Assembly (NCBI GenBank): GCA_039621445.1
Contig: CP154956.1
Span: 66,418,257 to 66,482,256 of the forward strand
Direction: 5' to 3'
DNA from: Euglena gracilis
Taxonomy: Eukaryota > Euglenida > Euglenophyceae > Euglenales
DNA: 64,000 bases
Below the pieces are notes generated by a model. That model was not told where the DNA came from and ran no database searches. It worked only from the letters and a program-made list of their open reading frames with translations. The number at the start of each line of letters is the position of its first letter. The stretch's first letter is position 1. The position numbers and the translations under genes were made by a program. Below, piece by piece: positions 29,853-41,800 of the stretch.

Positions 29853-32800
29853 GCCAAGGAGGCCCCAGCATTTGATGCAAGGAGAATTTCTTTCCCAGTC
29901 TTACACAAGAAAAAATGAGTCATAAGCCTGCCCGAAGCCAAAATTGAAAGCCTGGGCTTTCAATTTGCTGTTTTTTTCTCTTTGTCCCTGTGTTTTGTGC
30001 TGCTGGGACCCCCCGAAAACGGTCTTTTTTGGCAATAGCACTGTTCAAGTTGGGGTGACCCCGGCAGCCCCACCTGCCCCAAATGTAACCCCCCACAACT
30101 TAACTGGGGTCAAATTTGGGGGCGGGGGTTCAAAGCATGTTTGGTGGAAACTCTCGGGACCTGAAATGTACATGTTTTTTTCACAACGTTTTTTGCGGTC
30201 GTTTTCTCAAAATCCACCAACCTTTATTAACATTTTAGCTGGAAACCATTTTTTTAAGCAAATAAAAGTCTCAGTTGTTGCCAAAACGGCCACGGAATGG
30301 ATTTTTAGGGATTTTGCCATTCCATGCTGCCTGCACGGGGGGGGCACCTCCCCACCACCCAGATACGTTTATCCCAAGTTAACTCCCTGGCAATTGTGTC
30401 TTGCTTGCAACATCCCATTCCTGGCGTGATCCACATGTGCTCGGCGCAACCGCCTCCATTCGAATCCCTCATCCCACGACAGTCTCCACTCCCCAGCGAG
30501 CACTTGTTTGGAACGAACTGGTCTTGCCCCCCCCCCCCGCCCCCCCAACGAACGCGCCCACTCCCCACCGTTCCGCCCCCCCCCCCCGGCCGCCTTGCGG
30601 GCAAGGGATCGCCTCCGCCTTCCTGCTGGCGCTGCTCACGCGGCGGCAGTTCGGCATCTTCCACACGGACCCGGTGGAGCTGCGGGAGGTGCTCCGCCCC
30701 ACCGCCCACGTGGCGTGGGACGTGTACCCCAAGGCCCGGGCCTACCCGGTGCAGATCAAGGACCGGCCCCCCAGGGCCGGGAAGGACGTCGTCTCCAAGA
30801 TGCCGCCCACGGTGTGGCTGGAGACCAACCAGGACCTGGTGGAGTACCTCCAGTCCCTGCACAAGTCATCGTCGTTGCCTTCTGTGAACAACCCCTCCCG
30901 TGCCCTTGTCCTTTGTCCCTGTGGCATTATTTGGTGGTGGGGGCAAGGCAAAAAAGTTCCAACAACCTGGTACCCCTTTGTAATTTAGACAGCCAAAGTG
31001 GCATTTAAGGGTTTTTGCCGATTTAGGCACAACTGCGCGCGAACTTTGAATGTGTCCGACTGCTTCACTTTGCCGTGTTTGAAACTCCGGCCAGCCACGA
31101 CCCACGGGCGTGTTACCCAAGCATGGTTGGAGTGCCTTGGGGTTTGAACCTCGAGAAGTGCTTCCGATTGACACGTTTTGACACGTTAAAGAGGTCGTCA
31201 TGGCTCGTGTTTGAAACGTCAGCCAGCAAAAGTGAAATTGGAAAATCACTCGTGCCTCGGCTTTCAAACCTCGGCGGCTGAGGGCCAGACATAAGCGGCA
31301 GAAGAGGGGTCTTCAGTGGCCGGGGCTGGACGCCCGGTTGGTGACAGTCTGAGGAACGCTTTCACTTCTGAAAACGGCCGGTTTCGGTGTCCCCACACAT
31401 GTGCAGGACGTGGGGTGTGTTGTGCAAGGTGCCGTTGGGTTGGAGGGTTGGGAGCTTTGGGTTCTGCAGGGCAGAGGGTGTACGGATGATTGGGGAGGGC
31501 CATTTGGACATGCGTGCAGTGGTGGGGCTGGTGGTATGCTGCAGCGTTGGATTACGCCGTGTGTACTGACTGGCGGAGGAGATGTGTGGTTGCTGCCGTG
31601 GTACAGACCCTGGCACCTGCTGACGATCGCATCTGCGCACGGTTGGCAAGATATACGAGGACGCTCCCAGTCGCTGGTTTGAAGTGGGGTCAGCTGAGTA
31701 TGCCTCCGGCCAATCCACGCACACACATGCGCACGATCTGTGGCTCTTGCCACAGAGAGGGTGTGCAGCCTCCGCCCTGTGAGCATGGCCAGGGTGAGGC
31801 GATGGTTGCGGTGCATCGTGGGAAGTGTGTGTAAGTCGTACTGTAACGTCTGCCAGCCCCAATGCTGAACGCACGTTGGTGCAAAATGCTGGTACACGAG
31901 GCAGATGCGCCTGTGGACTGAAACTTAGGCGGCACGGCACATCTCGCATTTAAGCATTTTTTTGGTCTATTTGCGCATTTTCGCACATCGGCCAAAAACC
32001 ATTTTGAGCGCCGGCACTACAAGGGGTAAGAGCGAGAGGCAACACAATTGGACAAAATACGAGTGGATTATCATTTTTGGCCCCGGCTCTGCCGGGAGTT
32101 GCGTGTTTTTTTTGCTGCTTTTTTGATGTTGGAATGACACGAAGACCCCCAGACCTATCCCCCCAAAGTGAAAAAGCACCGACAAAAACGCCAAAACCCT
32201 GGTGACGCCTCCCCCCATTTTGTTCTCCCACCAGTTGTTGATGGCTCTGGCTGGCTCCCTCCGGGGTTTTGGAGCACTTTTTTTTTTGCTTTTGCCGACC
32301 CCACACTTGTGTTTTTGGGCGTTTGCCGGATCAGTCACGTCGCTGGAAGGAGGGCGTGGGAGGACAGGGACGCAGGAAGGAGGGCGTGCCTGGGGTTTTT
32401 GTGAAGGCTTGTTTAGTGCGAAGGGAAAGTCCGAAGGTCCGAAGGGGAGGGAAGGGTCGTGAGTCCCCATCGAACTAGCAGCGAGGATGTGTCTGGCCAA
32501 ATTGTGTCGTGATGAAGCGAGAGAGGGGATCACACAAGTTTCACTGGAATGCTTTATGGCAGCCATGATTTGAGCAAAGAAAGTCGATTTGCGCAATTGC
32601 ACACATCGACAAAGAAAAAAGCTTAAGTGCGAGATGCACCGCCTAAGTGGAGGGTGTTGGGTTTAGAAAGTGATGGGCGAGCCCCCATTTAACTTGCCGT
32701 TGTGACATGCTCGGGCAGATTGCGTGGCTGTCAATGCCGGGCAGAGGTTTTGCTTTCATCGAGGAGAAGGCAGTTCCTCTGGTCTTTTAACAGTAGAGGA

Positions 32801-35800
32801 TTTTCAAGGGAACGGAAGTTGATGTCTGGAAGGGGGTGCCCTAGGGCTTCCATCCGGAGGCGATGTATCGTTTGCTCTGCAGGACCATGCGCACCGGCGC
32901 TCGACTGCGAGCGACTTGGGAACGAAAGTACGCCACCGTGGGGTAGTTTACAGGCTTGTCTGTCAAACCCTGCTGCGACCCCTCCTCGGAATCTTCAGTG
33001 CGCTTCCACACAGAGGTCTGCAGCGCCCCGTGTTTTAGAGGTGGGCTGCCTGCAGGGTGCATGTGTGTGCAGCTGTGTCTGCATGCAGCGGCGCTCTTCA
33101 TTTTGGGATTGGAGACGCCATCACCCTCGCTTCAAGGGCACTGTTTGTGGAGCGCAGTGATGCTTCTGCTGGATCAAAAAACTCCGGGAAATAATGACCT
33201 TTTTTTTTTAGCAGCGTTGCGCTTGTTTCCAAAGGAATTTACATGGACAAGTCCTCTTTTTTTGAATTTAGGCCCAGGATGCCCTCTTTTTGGCCAGTTC
33301 GTTTTCGAGTAGTGTTCACGTTGCGTGCAATCCGGAAACGGGGTTTGTGGAGGAGGGTATTTTCAGGGGTCTCAAAAGTAGACCTGCCGATTGCGGTACC
33401 AGTTGTCAGTCATCGCAATAAATCAGGGCGTTTTGGGTCTGTTTCAGAACCAAGAGTGCGGGATGTTCTCACCGTACAGCTCAATGAGGTTTAACCAGGT
33501 TTTGAATAGTGCTGAGCTCTTAATGGGACTTGCACGTAATGGACGGCCAAAAAGATTAGCATTGCAAATTTCAGGTTATTTATGATGATGCGCCGGGGGG
33601 TCGAAAAACGCTCGCTTTCGGCTCAAAAACAGTTTTTCTGGGTCTGGGAGCCCAAAAAACGTTGTTTCAGGCAAAAAAAAATCTTTTTCGATTTTTTTTT
33701 CAGCCTTTTTGATTTGTTTTTGACCCAAAAATCCATGGGTTTCGGGCCAAAACGGGGCGCTGGCGGGTCGAAAAACGCTCATCTTCGGCTCAAAAACAGC
33801 TTTTCTGGGTCCGGGAGACCAAAAAACATCATTTTGAGCAAAAAAAACTTTCGATTTTTTTTTGAACTTTTTCACCCAAAAGTGACCGAAAACTGCGTCT
33901 TAGGCGGAAGGATTCGCACTTAAGCGTTTTATTTTTATTTGCGCACTTGCGCAAATATCCGAATTTTTTGATTCTTCTTTGATTCGGCTGTATGGCCCCG
34001 GGGGGTTTGAAAACACGTTGACAAGAGAGTGCAAAAAATGAGCGAAATTCTGATTTTGGCGGTGACCCCCGGGACTTTGGCAAAAAATGGTGTTTTTGGG
34101 GGGTCTCAAAATGGACTTTGTACGTCGAAACCCCCGGGACCTGGCCGGCCAAAAGGGAAAAAATGACAAAAAAGCGGCAAAGGAACGGGACCTTTGCTGC
34201 CCTTGTTGCTTCTTTCGGCTGTGTCCCCAGGTGTGCCCGAGCTGCCGGCGGTGTGTGCCTTGGGTGTTTGCCGGACTGCTTTGTTTGCGGCACCTTGGTG
34301 TGGTGTTTTTGGTGCGTTTGTTAAAACGCAGGGAGGAAGTGCCGGGGGGTGTGGGTGTGGTGTGACCAAGCCGGCAGGAAGGACGCAAGGGAAGGAAGGT
34401 AAGTGTGGGGTGTTTGGCAAGGAATGCGCAGGGGGGAAGAAATGGGGTCCACAGGGACTGAAGGGGACGAGTGTCTCCCACCCCACTTATACCCGAGATC
34501 CGCACAACCAGTTGTGTGGCAAAGAACCCAACGGAAGAAGCCCAACACTGGAAAGACAAAATTGTGTTTATTTGCGCAAATGCGCGCACCAACATGTTTA
34601 TGTTTATTTGCGCATTTGCGCAAATAAACTTAAACATGTCTTTCAAGGATTGGGCTTTAGTACCCATGAACTGACGCCATCGAAAAACGGCGTGGCAAAG
34701 GAGCTGTGAGTGCGCAGACCAATGGGCCGTCCAGTTGGTGGGTTTGTCACATTGTTTGTCGACGGCGCAAGCTTATGGGCGCAAATGTGCGCACAAACAC
34801 AAATTATGTTTATGCGCACATTTGCGCAAATGCGCAAACAAACATGTTCTTTGTTTATTTGCGCAAATGCGCAAACAAACATGTTCTTTGTTTATTTGTG
34901 CAAATGCGCAAATAAACAAAGAAGAGCGCTGTGACGGAAACATAATTGTGAAACACCAGCAGCAGATGTGGTTCATTTGCGCATTTGCGCGCATCACGTT
35001 ATTTGTGGGCGCAAATCCGCAAATAAACTGCATGAAGAAACTGCACAATTTACATCTGGCTTATTTGCGCATTTGCGCCCAAAAAACAACGTGATGCGCG
35101 CAAATGCGCAAATGAACCACCAATGGAGAAGTAAAAAGCGACTTCATTTGGCCCTCACTGCTACCCTTAGTGGCTTCTGAATGGGTTCAACCCAAATGGC
35201 CACACCATCTCCTCCGGCACATGGTGTTATGGTGCCGTTTTTGGACCATTGACAGGTCCCACAAAAGATGGAGACAGAGGATCTCCTGAAGGTGGGTGCG
35301 CAGCCACCAAGTAACGGTACACGTCCACCAGCACCAATTTTTGGGTCCCAAGGGTCCTGCCACTTAGACGGCCTTAAAGGCACTTAAGGGTTTTTTTCCA
35401 ATTTGGGCGCAGGTGCGACCGAGGACACCAAATGCAATTTTGCGTCCGCGGTTTTGGGGGTGGCCGTGCTTGAAACCCCGGCCGGCGCTGGCTTCTCGTT
35501 TTTTGTGTCCCGCTGTTTTTGGTTTACCGGGGTTTGCACCCCGGCAGAACGGGTGCAGGACGCTTTTTTTGGCCGGTTTTTTGGTGTCCGCCGACTGTTG
35601 CCGGCCGTGTCTGAAACCCCCGCCGGCGGCCGAAATCAAAAAAAATCGATGCCCGACCGTGCCCGAAAGCCCGGCAGGCCGCGGACCGCGGACCCTTTGA
35701 AACAAAGGTGTTTCTCCTGCCGGCTCGTGCGCACCTGCGCTTGATTCTTTGGCACCCCCCGAGAAGCGTTTGGCGTACTTTCGAGGCCGGAGGAGGGGGG

Positions 35801-38800
35801 GTGAAGGGATGTCCTCAAAAGTGCGGTTTGGGAGGCAGGCGAGGAAACACGGGGTGCCGGGGCTGGGCAGCCGGCGGGAAGAGGGAATGGGACCAACTGG
35901 GGAAGGCCGAAAGGGAGGGGAAGCGAAGTCCGAGGTTGAAAGCGTGCCGGCGGCGTGCTCCTCGGGGAACGTTTCCGTGAGATTTTTTTCTTTGCCAAAA
36001 GGAGGGGTGTTTTGGACGCGGGTGAGGCGGGACGGCTCAATCGTTCGCACAAAGTGTCCCGGCCGACGAGGGCCACGCAGGTGTGTGATCAGGAGAGGGG
36101 TGTGTCGTGGGACCAGAGGGCCAAAGGGGGGGGGGGGTGGGTCGTCGCCGCTCGCGTGCTGCTGGCCGGCACCTCACCGCCAGGCCACATTCTGGGTGCA
36201 CACACAGGGCCATCCTTGCCCCATTGGGGGGTGCGAAAGGGGAGCGGGGAGCGTGCCGGACCAGCCCCCCTCGTGTGCGTGCTACCCAGACCAGCCACCC
36301 CATACATGAGTTCACAGCCAACCCTGTGTGTGGGACAGTACTGCGTGCGCAGGTGCGAACGATTGTGTGCTCACAGGGGATGTGCCACCGGGCGGGAGGG
36401 CATTTCCGCGAAGGCACAAGGGGGGGCTGTCAAGCGCAGGTGCGCTCGCCGGACTGAGGGGGAGGAGGCTTTGTAGGCTCCGTTGATGGGCTGTGGGGCC
36501 ACGGCCAAGCCCTCCAGAGGGGTCGGGCGCGGCCGGGACGGGCAGCACCGCCGGGCAAGACTGCAGCGACGCCTGTTGTGGGCGTGACCGCGCGCGCAGG
36601 TGCGACCGACACCACTCGAGGCCGCTCCCCTCCCTGCAGCCGCTGCAGCACCGCCACTGTTAGCGGTCAGGCGGTGTGTAAATCTCCAGTGACGGCGGAG
36701 GGTGGGAGGCCGATGGGCGAGGACCGTCGCCGTCACCGTATGGAGGGAGCTGGTCCCGAACGCGCGCAGGTGCGCACGCTCTTTGTGTCTCCTATGCATT
36801 CGGTGGGTGGGTTCAAGATGGGGAGCAGGGAGGGGCAGATTCGTGCGCAGGTGCGCGCCAATCCAACGCGCTCCATCCCTGCGGGGATCACACCCGGTGC
36901 CCCGGCCGCCGACGCCACCACAACCAGCGCCCTGTCCGGGGCCTGGATAGCTCCCGGGTCTTCTCCTGAACCTCCCCAGCCCCCAGGCGGCGGAGGTTCA
37001 CCCGTGGTTGAGGTCGTCGGGGCAGGGTTGCTGGCAGCGTTGAACAAGCAGGAACCCGGGTCTTGTGTCTGCGGACGGACTCACACCCCGCCCGCAACTG
37101 GCGTCGGGGCCGCTTTTTCCGACGGCCCTCCCCCTTCTCCCTGTGGGCCGCCGATTCCACCTAGTTGGGTCCCCCAGCCCTGGACACCCGGAATCCGTCG
37201 CCACTTCTGCAGGGGAGGAAGGGCTGGGGGCATCACCCGTCAGACCTTTTCACCTGGGAAATGAAAATGCAAGGAAATGTCGTTTCCTCATCCCGTCGAT
37301 GGCCAATGTGAAATCATGGGGCGATGCAAAGTTCGGAATCGAAGGCGCCACCCCCCGGTCCGCCGCCCTCCAGTGGATGGGGAAATTTTCTTGAGACCCA
37401 ATTGCCTGTACTGATTGGAAACCGCCCCCTCACAACGGAAAAATTGTGACTTTTGTCGTTTCGGTCCGCCAAATTTGGATTCTGGCCCATTTCGACCCAG
37501 TAAAATGAGACGCAAAATTTTGGAAAATTGTCAATTCTTGCCTGTTGCGAAAAGCCCAAAATACCATATGGTTTTGCAAAGGTCCTCAAAACGCGGTTTG
37601 CATCGCGTCCGTGGGAAATTCCTTCGGGGACTTTCGGGTACCAAACTCCGGTCCCGGGCACCGCCGGGGCCTCCCACCTGGTCCGGGATGTTCTGTATCT
37701 CAGTGTCTATCCATCGCACCCTTCGGTTGTCAAAATCATGCAGGTTTCATACTGACCGCAGTATTCACAGTTTCCAAGGGAAAACCACCTGGTGCCCGCA
37801 CACCTGCGACCGGATGACGACGGCAGGCGTCCTCGGTGTCCCTCCAGGTCGGATGGAACACCCCGGATGGATACGAATGTGTGCCACCGATGGACTCCGG
37901 GGGCGTTGTGGCGCACGTGACACACCGGGTGGTGTTTTGCGCTGTTCCGGGGCAGCCAGTGGAGGAGGCTTCGGCTCTGCTCCGGTCGGCCCTTGCGACG
38001 GCATCGGCCTGATCTGCTGCGCCGGTGGGCCCGTGGCAAGGGTCTCGAAGCGCCGGTTGCGGGGCATCCTGGAGCGCACCTGCGCCTGAGGACACGGTTC
38101 CTTCGTGCCCTGCCTTGTCACCCTCGGGCCCACGTCTTGGGGTCCGTGATGGCGGCGTGGGTCGTCACTGCCCCCAGAGCGCAAATGCGAGCACCGGACC
38201 ACCGTTGAGGCAGTCGGGCGTTGGTAGCGGACGTGTTCACCTGGCTGCACCACCCACACCGAGTGCTCGCACGTCCCTCACGCACGCGTGCGCGTCCCAA
38301 GGGGGACACACCCGCTCCCTGAACGTTCCGTTGTGTGTGTGCGGCCACGGGTTTCAAACAGGGGCCGCCGTGGGCAACAACCAGGGGGTCCCCAGCGCTC
38401 GCACATGCGCATGACACTTGCGGGATGCACCGCCTCTCTGGCCTGGCCGTTCAACCCACGCCACGGGGTCCCTCGTCCACACCTCAATCGTGCGCACCTG
38501 CGACCGAAGTGTGTGTGTCCCCGAGCGCAGGTGCGCGCGGTTCGGTGCTGGGTGTGGGCCCATCTGGCTCGGGGGTATCCAACACGGCGGCGGTGGGCTT
38601 GCAGCCCCTGTGTGCCTGATGTGTGTTCCGGAGTCCTCCGGTGACCGACTCTCGGTCCTGCAGCGATTGGTGGGTTCTGCAGGCGTTGCCCTCAAAACAG
38701 AGTGTGCCCCTCCCTGCCGCCACTCATTCCGGGGCCCCAGCACCCAGGCACCTGCCACGATCTCACGGTAGGATCGCGCGCACCTGCGCTTGATCTTACT

Positions 38801-41800
38801 GATCCGTCGTGCGCACCTGCGCCTGATTTTGGGGTCTGCTCAAGGGCAGGTGCGCACGCCGGACGTGTCCTCACGAGCGCAGGTGCGCCCCATCGCGTCC
38901 TGCGTTCGGCTCATGTCGTTCCCAGTGGGGGTTTTGACCACGGCCGGTCCCAAAACCGCGGACGATCCGGTTTTTGGGCCCGAAAACCCTTAAGTGCCTT
39001 TAAGGCCGTCTAAGTGCCACTGGCCCGCGGCCTCGGCTCCGCTGCTGCAGCCACATCAGCTGCTGATGCTTCAGCACCCACCAGACCGGCATCCACCTCC
39101 CCGGTGCAACAAACACCCAGCTTTAGCGGCCACGTTATACCCCGCAACCGGGGTGTGAGACTGGGGGGACAACGTGGTGCCAGTGCATGGCAACCAGCAG
39201 CTGGAGAAAGATGGCCCTCAAACACCCGTTACTTTGGGTGCAAGGAAGTGGTGAATCATTACCACTGGATTGGTGGCATCAAAGCTGTGCGACTCATCCC
39301 CCCCAAATTATGCACAAAAACTGGTGTGTTTTACGTTTTTCAAGGGGAAAATGGTGGAGAATAACCATAAAACGGACTACGGCCGGACACATCCTGGGTA
39401 TTTCAGGTGCCAAATTTTGAATTCTTGTAACGCAGTACTGTTGCAGAAAAGGTGTCGAACAGTCACAGGTCGTTTGCATGTCATCAATTCATTACGTTTA
39501 TCTGCCAAGCGGATGACGCCAAAGGAACGGGCCGTTCGGGCCAGGGAACAGCAGTGCAAATGTACACACGTAAGGCCCACAAATTTTGGCCAGTCAGATG
39601 CTTTGTTCCAGTGAACATTACACACTACATCCCCCCCCCTTGTCCTTGACACGCCTTGTCCATGACACACACCCCGTGTCAACCGCACTTTTTCCCGTAC
39701 CTAAAAAGAGTAAAGTATTTTGACACACTTCACGTCTCTGGAACTAATTGGTTGCCATTTTCTGCACAGAACCATGGCTTTGAACTCATCTTCTTTTGAG
39801 TTTGGTGATTTAGTGAGATGTGAGCGCTCCAATGGAGTTATTGTTGATGCTATGGTGATTGGGCCCTCAAACCGAGGTCCAGATTACTTGGCCATCATTT
39901 GCTGCATGTTTTGTGGTACGGTTCCCATGACACGGCGTGTCCATGACACACCCCCCGTGTCAATTGCATTTTCCCCATACTTTGGCGTGTCAAGGACAAG
40001 GGGGGGGGGAATGTACCTCTCACCACAAATTTCATCACCACGTAATCGTGGTGCATATCAATGGTTGGCGTAAGGAATTGCGTTCGCCAGCTGTCAGGGA
40101 GGAGGAGATGGTATCGCACAACTGATGTTTGTTCATTTGCGCATTTGCGTAAATGAACAAACTTTGTTTGTGTGTGTTAAGGCTTGATGAAACACATTAT
40201 TTTGAAGCGGTTTATTAAGTGTTTGTGCTCGCATTTGCGCAAATGCGCGCACAAACGTAATTGTGTTTATTTGCGCAATTGCGCGCACCAACACGCTCAT
40301 CACGTTTTAAAACCTCGTAGGGTCATGGTCCTCATTGGTGTCTTTTAACATGGAAAATGAAATACATGTTTATTTGCGCATTTGCGCAAATAAACATAAC
40401 TTTGGTGGTGCGCGCATTTGCGCAAATACGCCCACAAATATAATTTTTTTATTTGCGCAATTGCGCCCACAAACACACCTCAGTTGCGTGACGGCTGGGG
40501 AGCGTAGTCTGTGGTGTGTGATGTAATGAGGCTCCGTGTGTTCTTACCGGCGGCAGCAGTATCAAAGCCAGTTCAGCCAGGACTTCAGCACCATTTCCAA
40601 GTGTCGTATCAAGGGGTGCGTGCCTCTCTCCTGTTTGATGTACAAGAGCACCAATCTCACCCTCCGCCCTCTCTGCGTCACACGGTAAGTAACATGCGTA
40701 CCAAACTACCCGGAGTTACTCCCCTCAACAATGGGGTGTCACAGCTCATAATCTGTTCTCCCTTGTGTCAGGGTGCAGGGTCCAGGAATTTCGTAGAATT
40801 TGCACATTTGCGCAAATGCGCAAATTCTAAAGGAAAACCCCTTAAGTGCGAATCCGGCCGCCTAAGAAGTCAAAAAAGGCCAGAATTGTACAAAATTGAC
40901 AAAATTGGCCGAAAAATGGCCGCAACTCGGGCTACACGAAGAGTTGGAGGAAAAGTAAAGGATAGGGCAGGGCATTCCAAAGGCTTCATTTTTGCTCTTC
41001 GGACATTTTGTTTGTTTTTGCTTCATTGTCGAGATATTTTGGGGAAAACCATTTTTTGGCCCCCAAAAAAACGGCCTAAAAACCCCCCAAAATGGCCATT
41101 TTGGGCCACAAAAGCGCGCCGGAACACGGGCCAGGCGTGTCGGCGGCCAAAACGGTGAACGGGGCATGATAGAGGGCCTCCAGGGGTACATTTGGTTAGT
41201 GGGACACTTCCAGTGATAATGTGTGTTTTCTCGAGATATTTTCGAATGGACCCTGGCGAAATGGCAGAGTCGGAAGGGGGGGCAGGCCAATCCTACCCAG
41301 TTTGGACCCTTTCGCGCGTGAATAATTTGGGCCTGGCGGGGAGTTGCGGGTCAAACGGAGGTGATTCGGAAACTAAAAATCCAGTCGCTCGCGACTGAAA
41401 AAAAAATCTGGGAACCGGGCCAGGGTCATGGTGATAATCCGCGGTTTTCACGGTCTACCCAGGGAAGGGGGGGGGGAAGGAGGGGGTTCGATCGGTGGTA
41501 AGCTTCGCTCTTCCCATAGAGGCATACGAGCCCAGCGACCCCCCTGTACAGCACGATTTCAGACATGTGATCCTTCCTCAGAGACCCCCAATTGGGCGCG
41601 ACATGCACTCGACCCCGGCCACCAATGGCCCCTCTTCAGTGTCCATTGTCAAGCCCTCAGCCTCCTGGTGCTGTGCCTGGGGACAATGGTGGCCTCCCTG
41701 CGTCGTGGTTGTTGGCAGTGGCTTCAAAATAGGGGCCGCGAAGAAAAAGAGTTTGGGGGGATTAACGCGCGCACATGCGCACGACACTTGCGTTTAGCAT

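Larger units (their letters stand above)
33897..40868. mobile_element. TIR element of the YTTAGRCGG family, 7 kb
   Basis: Left end TCTTAGGCGGAAGGATTCGC then ACTTAAGCGTTTT; the right end on minus is TCTTAGGCGGCCGGATTCGC then ACTTAAGGGGTTTT. Both subterminal zones (33944-35120 and 40135-40830) carry ten or so palindromes of the type TTTGCGCATTTGCGCAAA. It interrupts a family D repeat. Central unique parts (34170-34710, 39030-40130) have open frames without recognised domains. Confidence 0.8.
33491..41545 (+). repeat. Family D repeat interrupted by a 7-kb TIR element
   Basis: Real family D sequence is 33491-33896 and 40869-41545. It begins 'ccaggttttgaatagtgctg' and ends with 'ggtggtaagcttcgctcttc' and the GAGCCCAGCG word. 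The paralogue 23174-25817 lacks it at the matching place near 24970, so family D itself is mobile. Confidence 0.75.

Noticed and set aside
34560-35110. Regularly spaced palindromes resembling a CRISPR array
   Set aside because: Spacing is irregular, the palindromes vary, the host is eukaryotic, and the set belongs to the subterminal zone of a TIR element.
36578-37264. 228-codon GC-rich frame and its antisense partners in the 35.4-39.0 kb element
   Set aside because: Long frames occur on both strands because of high GC. They contain the iterated GCGCAGGTGCGC palindrome and have no recognisable domain.
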